Shown: in pieces, positions 57,162 through 63,884 of the stretch
Layout of the letters: every line of letters starts with the position of its first letter
Position numbering within the stretch: position 1 is the first letter of the stretch
Assembly: GCA_035606915.1 (NCBI GenBank)
Contig: DATNDU010000034.1
Coordinates: 1 to 64,000, forward strand
Direction: 5' to 3'
Length of the DNA stretch: 64,000 bases
Source: Roseiarcus sp035606915
GTDB taxonomy: Bacteria > Pseudomonadota > Alphaproteobacteria > Rhizobiales > Beijerinckiaceae
Notes under the pieces: model-generated
The model's database searches: none
The model's input: the letters and a program-made list of their open reading frames with translations, nothing else
What the model was told of the DNA's origin: nothing
Position numbers and translations under genes: made by a program

Positions 57162-57692
57162 ATGAGCGTCCAGGTCAAACATCGTCGCGACAGCGCCGCC
57201 AATATCGCTGCATTCACGCCTGCGCAGGGCGAACTCATCGTCGACACGACGAACAACCGCGTCATCGTCGGCGACGGCGCGACGGCGGGCGGCTTCGCGG
57301 CCGCCAAGCTCAGCGAAGCTGGCGCGGCGATCGGCGCCAACGGTTCGGCGCTGCGGCTCAATGTCGCCGAGATCGCGCTTTCCAGCCTCTCCGGCGCCAC
57401 AGTGACGGCGACTGGCGTCATTCCCGCCGGCGTCCTGTTGGTGGCTTGCGCAATGCGGGTCACGACTGCGATCACCGGCGCTACGTCGTTCTCGGTCGGT
57501 TACACCGGCTCGACGAGCGCCTTCGGCTCCAGCCTCTCGATCGCCGCGGGAGCAACCAACAGCGGGTTGATCGGCCCCAATCCCTTTTACAACGCCACGA
57601 GCGTGATCCTTACCGCGGCCGGCGGCAATTTTTCTGGCGGAGCGGTGCGACTTTCGCTCATGTATCTCAGCGTAGCGCCGCCGACGACCTGA
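57162..57692 (+). CDS. Putative tail fibre protein with Mtd-like N-terminal collar
   Basis: The 176-residue protein begins SVQVKHRRDSAANIAAFTPAQGELIVDTTNNRVIVGDGATAGGF. This is the N-terminal attachment repeat of phage major tropism determinant and hyaluronidase-type fibres (Mtd_N-like). The rest is Ala/Ser/Thr/Gly-rich and beta-prone with no named domain. It would attach to the megatron and present a receptor-binding tip. It starts 45 bp after the megatron gene. Confidence 0.65.
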   Translation: MSVQVKHRRDSAANIAAFTPAQGELIVDTTNNRVIVGDGATAGGFAAAKLSEAGAAIGANGSALRLNVAEIALSSLSGATVTATGVIPAGVLLVACAMRVTTAITGATSFSVGYTGSTSAFGSSLSIAAGATNSGLIGPNPFYNATSVILTAAGGNFSGGAVRLSLMYLSVAPPTT

Positions 57693-57914
57693 TACGGGCC
57701 CTCGTTCATCGAGTACGCCAAGCACGCTCATATGCTGACTATCTGATCCCTCGTGCGCATCAGACAGTCATCTTCTGGTGCTCGCGGCCGACGGCGTCCC
57801 AATCTTCTACACGCTCGACTAGCCAGAGGCGCGCCATTTTCGCCACGCCCTGCGGCAGCCTGCGGCCGGCGCTGGAGGCCGACGCACACTTTCGAACATC
57901 AAGGAAGCTCCGAA

Positions 57915-58301
57915 ATGCTGAAACGCTCGCTCATTGCCAGCGCGCTGATGCTCAGCCTGGTTGGCTCGACGCAAGCGCAAACTCATCGGGATCAGGGGGG
58001 AACGGTTACCACCGGCGTAACGCCGATCTATCTTTATGTGTCGGCGGGCGCATCGCAGATGGCGCTCGCGGTCGGGACGAACACGACGCTGGCGGTTCCC
58101 GCCGGGGCCACGCTCGCCGAGATCTGCATCGAGGGCGCCAGCGTGCGATACCGCGACGACAGAACGGCGGCGACATCTTCGCTTGGCATCCCCGCATCCG
58201 CCGGAACATGCTTCGCGTATTCTGGCCCGCTCTCGTCGCTGTCTTTCACGGCCCAGAGCGGTTCGCCGACTGTTGATGTTTCATACTACAAGGCGAACTG
58301 A
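57915..58301 (+). CDS. Secreted protein of unknown function in fibre position
   Basis: The 128-residue product has a clear signal peptide (MLKRSLIASALMLSLVGSTQAQ, cleavage near 21). The mature part is beta-prone: TPIYLYVSAGASQMALAVGTNTTLAVPAGATLAEICIEGASVRYRDD, with two cysteines. The region of 222 bp before it has no convincing gene. A signal peptide is unexpected for a phage structural protein. It may instead be exported to the host surface, for example as exclusion or receptor-masking protein. Confidence 0.65.
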   Translation: MLKRSLIASALMLSLVGSTQAQTHRDQGGTVTTGVTPIYLYVSAGASQMALAVGTNTTLAVPAGATLAEICIEGASVRYRDDRTAATSSLGIPASAGTCFAYSGPLSSLSFTAQSGSPTVDVSYYKAN

Positions 58302-58302
58302 T

Positions 58303-59319
58303 ATGCTACGCAGATGGCTCCTCGCTAGCGCTGTGGCGTTGCTTTGCTGCCCCGCATTCGCAGTCCCGATCGGCCCAGGCAGCGGCGGCAGCAGCGGCGC
58401 GTCGCATCAACCAACTAACGTCATCGCGTTCTCGGCGTCCGGCACTTACACGCCGACGCCCGGAATGGTCATGGTTGACGTTTATGCTGTCGGCGGCGGC
58501 GGCGGTGGTGGTGGCGGTGCGCTGTGCGCCAGCGCATCGTCGTGCTCTGGCGGTGCGGGCGGCGGCGGCGCGGGTGGCAATTTTCAGACGTTCACAGCGT
58601 CGCAAATCGGCGCATCCCAGGTCGTCACTATCGGCGCGGGGGGAACAGCCGGCGCAGCCGCCACCGTGTCGTCCTCCGCTGGCGGGGTGGGCGGCCAAGG
58701 TGGCACAACCACCTTCGGGACGCTCATGAGAGCGGCCGGGGGCGGCGGCGCTACTGGCGGATCACTCGCGGCTCTGGCCGCTGGCGGCGGCGGCGGATCA
58801 CAAACCAACGCCGGCGGCTCCGCGAGCGGCGCCACGCCGGGGCCGGGAGGCTCGCCTACCGGCAGCGCCGGCGGGGTGGCCTCTGGCGGTGTGTCGACTA
58901 ACAACTTCGGCGGCGGGGGGGGCGCAGGCTCCTCCTCTACCGGCACGGGATACAGCGGCGGCTTTGTCGTTGGCTACTCGGCGGCCGGCGGCGGCGCGGG
59001 TGGCGGTTTCAACGCGGGGGCTGCTAATAATGGCGGCAACGGCGCAAGCAACCTCGGCGATGCATCCCAGCAACCCGCCAGCGGCGGTGTGGCGGGCGGC
59101 GCGGTCAACGGTGCGGCCGGTGCGAACTCCGTATCCTTGTGCTCAGGCGGCGGTTCGGGCTCCGGCGGGGCGTCCAATCCTGTTGCAGCCGGCGTGGGAG
59201 GCGCGGGCGGCAATTACGGTGGCGGCGGTGGCGGTGGCGGCTCGGCGCAGAACGGCGGGATGGCCGGTTCTGGTGGCGCGGGGTCCACAGGCGGTCTCGT
59301 CATCGTGGAGCATTTCTGA
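58303..59319 (+). CDS. Secreted glycine-rich protein (tail-fibre-tip-like)
   Basis: The 338-residue product has a signal peptide (cleavage near CPAFAVP, residue 20). A short beta region, VIAFSASGTYTPTPGMVMVDVYAVGGGGGG, is followed by polyglycine runs almost to the end (GGLVIVEHF). The mature part resembles the glycine-rich receptor-binding tip of phage fibres and adhesins, where polyglycine helices pack as sheets. The signal peptide implies export through Sec instead of assembly in the cytosol. It starts 1 base after the previous stop and overlaps the next gene by 1 base. Confidence 0.7.
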   Translation: MLRRWLLASAVALLCCPAFAVPIGPGSGGSSGASHQPTNVIAFSASGTYTPTPGMVMVDVYAVGGGGGGGGGALCASASSCSGGAGGGGAGGNFQTFTASQIGASQVVTIGAGGTAGAAATVSSSAGGVGGQGGTTTFGTLMRAAGGGGATGGSLAALAAGGGGGSQTNAGGSASGATPGPGGSPTGSAGGVASGGVSTNNFGGGGGAGSSSTGTGYSGGFVVGYSAAGGGAGGGFNAGAANNGGNGASNLGDASQQPASGGVAGGAVNGAAGANSVSLCSGGGSGSGGASNPVAAGVGGAGGNYGGGGGGGGSAQNGGMAGSGGAGSTGGLVIVEHF

Positions 59320-59723
59320 TGCGCTGCGCCCGAGTTCTTAACGGGGTCGTTGTCAACGTCATCGAAGCGGACCCGGCGACGTTCAACCCCGGCGACGGCT
59401 CGCTGATCGTCGCTTCCGATACAGCAGAAGCCGGTTGGACGTTCGCGAACGGCGCGTTCACCGCTGTCGGGGCCCCGTTCGCGCCTCAAACGTCAGGTTT
59501 GACATTCCTGCAATTCATGGCGCTGTTTTCGAGCGCCGAGCAAGCGGCGATCGTCAGCTCGAACGACACGCAAACCAAGCTCTTCATCATGATGGCGACC
59601 GGGGCCGGGGCGCTCGATCTCGGCAATCCGGAGGTCGTGGCGGGCGTCGGTTATCTCGCCTCGCTCAATCTGATCGCCGCCTCGCGCGTCGCGACGATTC
59701 TGTCGGGCGCGCCGCCAGGCTGA
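59319..59723 (+). CDS. Phage-like protein of unknown function, possibly fibre-associated
   Basis: The 134-residue protein begins MRCARVLNGVVVNVIEADPATFNPGDGSLIVASDTAEAGWTF, similar in style to the N-terminal half of small tail fibre assembly proteins that read back the fibre context. A helical C-terminal half follows (FLQFMALFSSAEQAAIVSS). It lies directly after the glycine-rich gene with a 1-base overlap (TGATG). It could be a fibre chaperone or a small structural protein; no domain is certain. Confidence 0.55.
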   Translation: MRCARVLNGVVVNVIEADPATFNPGDGSLIVASDTAEAGWTFANGAFTAVGAPFAPQTSGLTFLQFMALFSSAEQAAIVSSNDTQTKLFIMMATGAGALDLGNPEVVAGVGYLASLNLIAASRVATILSGAPPG

Positions 59724-59773
59724 GCGCAGCCGCGCTCGCTTCCTCATCCACTCCGTTCCGATGTGAGGCTCGA

Positions 59774-60625
59774 ATGGCCCCAGACATGCCGCGCGTCGTC
59801 CAGCGGCCGACGCCGAACTATTCGCCGACGCCAATCAAACACGATCTGCTGATCGCTCATATGATGGAAGGCGGCTATGCAGGCTCCGTCGCGTGGTTAT
59901 GCGAGCGCGCGGCGCAGGCCTCGGCGCATCTTTGCATGAGCGAGGACGGGGGCGAGGTTTCGCAGCTCGTTCCGCTGCAATTCAAGGCATGGGCGCAGTG
60001 CGCGTTCAACAGCCGCGGCGTTTCGCTCGAAATTCCCGGCAGAACGGCGGCAGGCATTCCCGAGGCGCGGTGGCGCGCAGCGGCGCTGATCTTCGGCTGG
60101 CTGTGCGTCGCCTACGATATTGCGCCGGTGTGGGCCAAAGACGGGCAGGGGCGTGGCCTCTGCCAGCATCACGATCTCGGCGCGGCGGGCGGCGGCCATG
60201 TCGATTGCTCGACGATTGGCTCGCCAACCTGGCTGACGTTCGTTGGCATGGTTCAGGCGGCGCGCGACGAGTTCGCACGCGCGCCGGGGTTGCCGCCATG
60301 CCTGCTGCACGGTTTGCCGAATCCGCATCAGGTCGAGTTGCCACCGGATGTCGCGCCGACGCCCTCTCACGGCGGCGCGCCGCGCAGCGGGGTCGGCGAT
60401 GCGATCACGCATCCGACTGCGAGCGGTTTCCCACATGGTTCGGTGGCGGATCTGCAATGGCGGCTCGACAGCACCGGCGTGTCGCCGGGGTTGAGCGTGG
60501 ACGGCTTTGCTGGCCCGTTGACGCGCAACGCGCTCGCGGCGTTCCAATCCAAGCACGGGCTTTATGTCGATGGGCTGATCGGCCCGAAAACCTGGGCCGC
60601 GCTCGACGCGGCGACGGCGGCGTGA
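59774..60625 (+). CDS. N-acetylmuramoyl-L-alanine amidase-type endolysin with peptidoglycan-binding domain
   Basis: The 283-residue protein has an Amidase_2-like region (about 15-175): LIAHMMEGGYAGSVAWLCERAAQASAHLCMSEDGGEVSQLVP, NSRGVSLEIPGRTAAGIP and the zinc-site-like GLCQHHDLGAAGGGHVDCS. A PG_binding_1 domain follows (about 220-280, VADLQWRLDSTGVSPGLSVDGFAGPLTRNALAAFQ). It should cut the bond between muramic acid and the stem peptide to lyse the producer or open a target cell. It has no signal peptide, so a holin or other helper is needed. The stop overlaps the next start by 1 base. Confidence 0.8.
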   Translation: MAPDMPRVVQRPTPNYSPTPIKHDLLIAHMMEGGYAGSVAWLCERAAQASAHLCMSEDGGEVSQLVPLQFKAWAQCAFNSRGVSLEIPGRTAAGIPEARWRAAALIFGWLCVAYDIAPVWAKDGQGRGLCQHHDLGAAGGGHVDCSTIGSPTWLTFVGMVQAARDEFARAPGLPPCLLHGLPNPHQVELPPDVAPTPSHGGAPRSGVGDAITHPTASGFPHGSVADLQWRLDSTGVSPGLSVDGFAGPLTRNALAAFQSKHGLYVDGLIGPKTWAALDAATAA

Positions 60626-60756
60626 TGCTGCCCCTCGTCTTCGCCCTGCCTGATGTCTTCGCCGCCGCGCATTTCGCGGCCTTCATTGTCGTGGCGGGCG
60701 CCGTCGTTTGCTCGGCGTTCGTGGTCGTGTCCTATCTGCTGAGCGGCGGAAAATGA
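60625..60756 (+). CDS. Small single-span membrane protein in lysis module
   Basis: The 43-residue product is one long hydrophobic segment (about 8-37, AAHFAAFIVVAGAVVCSAFVVVSYLL) with short polar ends (GGK). It sits between the endolysin and the lipase with 1- and 4-base overlaps, where a holin or small spanin-like protein is expected. No family match can be claimed at this size. Confidence 0.55.
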   Translation: MLPLVFALPDVFAAAHFAAFIVVAGAVVCSAFVVVSYLLSGGK

Positions 60757-61361
60757 TCTCGCATTCCGCCCTCGCCGAAATCGCGGCGACCGTCTATCGT
60801 GGGCCGTGGTCGAACACGGTCGACGCCGACGTTCACTATGCGCTGCTGCCGCGCGCCGGCGAGGTTGTCGTCGCGCTGCCTGGCACGCATCCCACCGATG
60901 CGCTCGACTGGTTGCGCGATATCTCGTTGTGGCCGGTGCGCGTGCGTGGCGTCGGCTTCGTACATTCCGGTTTCGGCCTTGGCGCGCAGGCGGCGTGGGT
61001 GCGCATGGCGCCGATGCTGCCGCGCGATAAGCTCATCACTTTCACCGGCCACTCGCTCGGCGGCGCGCTGGCGATCTGCCTGGCGGCGCTGCACGCCTAT
61101 GAGCGGCCGGGGGCGTCGTTTCGCCTGGTGACGTTCGGGGCGCCCCGCGCGGGCTTCCTGTTGCCGTGGATCAACCATCGGCTGCGTGGGGCGATCGAGC
61201 ATGTGCAATACGCCAGGGCCAGCGACATCGTGCCCGACGTGCCGACGCGACCTTATCTGCACGGCGGCCGGTTGACGCGCATCGGCGTCAGCATCGGCGA
61301 CTTCGTCGCCAATCATGCGATCTCGCAGTACGCGGCGGATTTGAAGGCGCTCGGCGCCTGA
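60753..61361 (+). CDS. Lipase family (class 3) protein within the phage-like cassette
   Basis: The 202-residue protein is an alpha/beta hydrolase with the nucleophile elbow GHSLGGALA (Ser101). The class 3 lipase blocks are VVVALPGTHPTDALDWLRDI, FVHSGFGLGAQAAWVRM, RLVTFGAPRAGF and DIVPDVPTRP. It lacks a signal peptide. In a lysis module a lipase would attack membrane phospholipids or the outer leaflet. It is translationally coupled to the 43-residue membrane protein (ATGA overlap). Confidence 0.85.
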   Translation: MISHSALAEIAATVYRGPWSNTVDADVHYALLPRAGEVVVALPGTHPTDALDWLRDISLWPVRVRGVGFVHSGFGLGAQAAWVRMAPMLPRDKLITFTGHSLGGALAICLAALHAYERPGASFRLVTFGAPRAGFLLPWINHRLRGAIEHVQYARASDIVPDVPTRPYLHGGRLTRIGVSIGDFVANHAISQYAADLKALGA

Positions 61362-61385
61362 CCTTATCTTTAAGCGAGGTGAAAT

Positions 61386-61787
61386 ATGTCCAGCACGCTT
61401 ATCGCGGTGAGCGCGCTCGTCGCGGACGCCGAGCCTTATGTCATCGCCTTTATCGGCGTCGCGGTCACGGCGGTCGGCGCGGTCCTTGCCGCCGAAGTCA
61501 AGCGCTTCACCGGCCTCGCGGTCGATCAGGCGGTGCTCGCCAAGGTCGAGCGATATATCGAGGACAAGGCGGCGCAAGCGGTCGCCGCCGAGGCCGATAA
61601 TCTCGCCAACCGACAGATCGACGTGAAGTCGGCCGTAGTCGCCGAGATCGTCACCAAGATCGCCGCCGCCATTCCCGCGGAGCTCGACGCCGTCGGCCTG
61701 ACGACGGCGGCCGTCGCCCACAAGGTCGCCGCCGCCTTCGGGCGCCTGCAAGCGAGCATGACCGCCATTCCCCCGAAAGCCCACTGA
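61386..61787 (+). CDS. Membrane protein with helical tail, holin candidate
   Basis: The 133-residue product has one hydrophobic segment (about 17-37, EPYVIAFIGVAVTAVGAVLAAE). A long amphipathic helical tail follows (VLAKVERYIEDKAAQAVAAEADNLANRQIDVKSAVVAEIVTK). This resembles LLH-type phage holins in layout, with a single span and a basic or mixed tail. AGGTGAAAT precedes ATG 61386. It is the first gene after the lipase, with 24 bp between. Confidence 0.5.
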   Translation: MSSTLIAVSALVADAEPYVIAFIGVAVTAVGAVLAAEVKRFTGLAVDQAVLAKVERYIEDKAAQAVAAEADNLANRQIDVKSAVVAEIVTKIAAAIPAELDAVGLTTAAVAHKVAAAFGRLQASMTAIPPKAH

Positions 61788-61798
61788 AGGGATATCCG

Positions 61799-62176
61799 AT
61801 GCGCCTGCGCACCTATCTGATCCTCGGCCTCGTCGCCACTCCATTCCTGATGGCGCAGTCCGCGCCCTCGGGCTGCAATGAAGACGTCGCCAACGCGCTC
61901 AACACCGTCCACGGCGACCTCGCCAACATGGAGACGGCGGCCGGCCAGAGCCTCGCTACGGCCTGCGCCTTCGCGCCGATGCTCCAGGCCGACGTCGACG
62001 CCGTCATCGCGCTGTCTAAGCTCTCGGTCCAGCAGCAGACCGACATCAAGTCGGCTCAGGCCGTCATCTCGACCGCCTGCCAGAACCCGACCGCGACCAA
62101 CTCGGCCGCGCTCATCGTCAAGGTCGGCGCGGCGATTGCCGAGGTGCAAGCGATCGATAGAGGAGCGGCGCAATGA
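61799..62176 (+). CDS. Small secreted helical protein
   Basis: The 125-residue product has a signal peptide (MRLRTYLILGLVATPFLMAQSA, cleavage near 20). A helical mature region follows with three cysteines (GCNEDVANALNTVHGDLANM, ACAFAPMLQADVDAVIAL and STACQN). A spanin o-subunit-like or periplasmic lysis accessory role is possible, but no family is recognised. It overlaps the next gene by 4 bp. Confidence 0.6.
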   Translation: MRLRTYLILGLVATPFLMAQSAPSGCNEDVANALNTVHGDLANMETAAGQSLATACAFAPMLQADVDAVIALSKLSVQQQTDIKSAQAVISTACQNPTATNSAALIVKVGAAIAEVQAIDRGAAQ

Positions 62177-62532
62177 GCTGGGGGAGTCTCGCAGCGACGG
62201 CGCTCCACGGCCTGGCTAACGTGGTCGGCGGCAAGGCGGTGGGGCCGGCGAGCCCGTTCGGCGACGTTTCGACCGCGGTCGGCGCCTCGATCTCCGTCCT
62301 GAAAGAGGTTGAGGCGCGCCGGCTCACGTTCACCGACGCCGAAACCTTCGCCAACGCCGTGCAGCAGATTCTCGTCGATCTCAGTATCGAGCCCGGGATC
62401 GTGCTAGCGGCGAGCAAATTGCTCGAAGCCGTCGCGCCGGCGTTCATCGGCGCGTGGCGCTCGGGGATCGTCACCGGCGGCTATCCAAACATTGTCGCCC
62501 AAGAGAACGATTCGAACTTCAAGAACCGCTGA
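62173..62532 (+). CDS. Hypothetical protein in the lysis module
   Basis: The 119-residue protein has a glycine-alanine-rich N-terminal part (ALHGLANVVGGKAVGPASPFGDVSTAVGASISVLKEVEARR) and a helical region with NAVQQILVDLSIEPGIVLAASKLLEAVAPAF. There is no signal peptide and no named domain. The start overlaps the preceding stop by 4 bp, so it is part of the same transcript. It is probably small and soluble, or membrane-associated. Confidence 0.5.
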   Translation: MSWGSLAATALHGLANVVGGKAVGPASPFGDVSTAVGASISVLKEVEARRLTFTDAETFANAVQQILVDLSIEPGIVLAASKLLEAVAPAFIGAWRSGIVTGGYPNIVAQENDSNFKNR

Positions 62533-62542
62533 GAGGAACGCG

Positions 62543-62863
62543 ATGGTCGACGTCAGCGACGGCTGGAACAGCTTGCCTCTTCTACAACCGGCGCTGACGG
62601 GCGTTGGAATGATCTTTTCGTTCGTCGTCGGCGCCTGGACTCGCGGCGCCTCGGCGGGAAAGTCGGAAGGCGGCCTCGACGCCCGGCTGGCGGCCGTCGC
62701 CGAGCGCGTCACGCGGCTCGAACAGCGCCACGACAACGTCGACGACAAGATCGGCGTGATGGCCGAGCGCATCGCTCAGATGCCGACGCGCACGGAGGTG
62801 GCGCAGGGGTTCGACCGGCTCGAGGGCCGATTCGATATGTTGATGCGAGCCCGCGAAGGCTGA
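62543..62863 (+). CDS. Small membrane protein with coiled coil, spanin-like or holin-like
   Basis: The 106-residue product has a hydrophobic segment (about 14-32, LQPALTGVGMIFSFVVGAWTR). A coiled coil follows (about 45-95: RLAAVAERVTRLEQRHDNVDDKIGVMAERIAQM) with an RFDMLMRAREG end. Such proteins at the end of a lysis module are common. GAGAGGAACG precedes ATG 62543. The cassette terminator begins 63 bp after its stop, making it the last cassette gene. Confidence 0.5.
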   Translation: MVDVSDGWNSLPLLQPALTGVGMIFSFVVGAWTRGASAGKSEGGLDARLAAVAERVTRLEQRHDNVDDKIGVMAERIAQMPTRTEVAQGFDRLEGRFDMLMRAREG

Positions 62864-62926
62864 ACTGAGAACGACGCGCATCACCGATGCGCTCCTTTGC
62901 GGCGTCGAGCCCGAAACCGTCCACCC

Positions 62927-62965
62927 GCCCCGTCGGCCGTCATGGCCGGCGGGGCTCTTTTTTTT
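62927..62965 (+). terminator. Strong rho-independent terminator of the cassette
   Basis: A 12-bp stem (GCCCCGTCGGCC with GGCCGGCGGGGC, one G-U pair) closes a 5-base loop. TCTTTTTTTTT follows. It stands 63 bp after the last cassette gene stop and is the best terminator seen in the window, so the 13-kb unit ends here. Confidence 0.85.
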
Positions 62966-63156
62966 GCGTTTTGGCGTCCGCGCTGAGCGGCGGCTTGCAT
63001 TCCCTTTCCGGTCGGCCATTGTCGAGACGCTGCGCTTCAAGTAAACGCGGCGGGGGAGCCTTCGAGCCGGACGCGCTGCGCGGCGCCGCCGTGCGCAAGT
63101 GTGGCGTGTGCAAGTTTGGTTAGTGGAAGGCTCCGGGCAACAGGCTGAAGGTCGGC

Positions 63157-63459
63157 ATGACGGCGCGCATTTTTCTGCCCACTCGGTCCGCGATGCAGGC
63201 GGGGCAAGCCAAGGACGATTGGCTCCTCGAATACGAGCCCGAGCGGCCGCGCGAGATTGAGCCGCTAATGGGTTGGACGAGTTCATCGGACATGAAGTCG
63301 CAGGTGACGCTGAGGTTCGATTCGAGGGAGCAAGCGATCGCCTACGCCGAACGCAACGGCATCGCCTATCGCGTCGAGGCGCCGAAGCCCCAGAGTCGGA
63401 AGATCATTTCGTATTCCGACAATTTCCGTTACAATCGGCTTGCGCCTTGGTCGCATTGA
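63157..63459 (+). CDS. ETC complex I subunit (NDUFS4/AQDQ-like)
   Basis: The 100-residue protein matches PF04800: ARIFLPTRSAMQAGQAKDDWLLEYEPERPREIEPLMGWTSSSDMKSQVTLRFDSREQAIAYAERNGI, then APKPQSRKIISYSDNFRYNRLAPWSH. In alphaproteobacteria this small protein is a supernumerary NADH dehydrogenase subunit of the cytoplasmic arm. It is a normal host gene, marking return to chromosomal sequence after the cassette. It has its own position before tRNA-Arg. Confidence 0.9.
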   Translation: MTARIFLPTRSAMQAGQAKDDWLLEYEPERPREIEPLMGWTSSSDMKSQVTLRFDSREQAIAYAERNGIAYRVEAPKPQSRKIISYSDNFRYNRLAPWSH

Positions 63460-63467
63460 CGGCGTCC

Positions 63468-63545
63468 GGCTCCGTAGCTCAGTCGGATTAGAGCAGCCGC
63501 CTTCTAAGCGGCAGGTCGCAGGTTCGAGCCCTGCCGGAGTCGCCA
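63468..63545 (+). tRNA. tRNA-Arg(UCU)
   Basis: The 78-base gene has the acceptor GGCTCCG/CGGAGTC with one G-T pair. The anticodon stem GCCGC/GCGGC holds the loop CTTCTAA, giving anticodon TCT, which reads AGA. The T arm is GCAGGTTCGAGCCCTGC and the 3' CCA is encoded. It starts 8 bases after the NDUFS4-like stop. Confidence 0.96.
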
Positions 63546-63654
63546 GACCGGCGCTTAGCTGCGGTTGTTGCGACGTCGCTCGATAAATCCAACGCCGGCT
63601 CCGTCTCTCGCATCGTCACCCTCGTTTAGAACTATGCGAGATTGGCGCTGCCTA

Positions 63655-63728
63655 TTAACCATCTTGTCAGGCTCTCATCATTTAAATCGTAAATGAGTGA
63701 TTAAGAGCGTGACAGGCAAGGGGGTTAA
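63655..63728. repeat. AT-rich imperfect palindrome in a 339-bp gene-free stretch
   Basis: The outer arms TTAACC and GGTTAA flank interrupted matches (CTTG/CAAG, CTCT/AGAG), and a central TCATTTA-AATCG-TAAATGA dyad closes the structure. The stretch 63546-63884 otherwise shows no gene. It is markedly richer in A and T than its surroundings. It could be a promoter/operator for the gene starting at 63885, or a hairpin-forming element. Confidence 0.35.
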
Positions 63729-63884
63729 AGATTAGTTATCGCTTCTGTCAGTTGCGGAGCGCAACCTGTCGAGGCCGGCGAATGGGACGCATCTTCGATG
63801 TGTTGCGCGGCGTTCGGATCGCTTGAATTCATCAAGCTTCTGGCCGCGCCGCGTTAACTTTGGGTTCCCGCCTGGAGCTCTTGC

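Larger units (their letters stand above)
49582..62965 (+). mobile_element. Phage/GTA-type tail-tip and lysis cassette, without head or integration genes
   Basis: Sixteen forward genes run without a strand change from a candidate promoter to a strong terminator. The first five are homologues of the distal tail, hub, peptidase and megatron genes of alphaproteobacterial gene transfer agents and rhizobial prophages. Fibre-position genes, an amidase endolysin, a lipase and small membrane or secreted proteins follow. No terminase, portal, capsid, tail-tube, tape-measure, integrase or repressor gene is in the window. It is bounded by tRNA-Pro and, after one host gene, tRNA-Arg. It may be a prophage remnant, a domesticated module or a secondary GTA locus. 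Confidence 0.7.

Noticed and set aside
57693..57914. Possible remnant gene before the first secreted fibre-position gene (segment HLLVLAADGVPIFYTLD)
   Set aside because: The frame is broken by stops on both sides after less than 25 codons, so coding potential cannot be supported.
49420..63545. attL/attR direct repeats at the two tRNA genes
   Set aside because: The tRNA-Pro and tRNA-Arg 3' ends share only the generic T-arm bases and CCA, and a 7-base CTTAGCT downstream. This is chance level, so no attachment sites are called.
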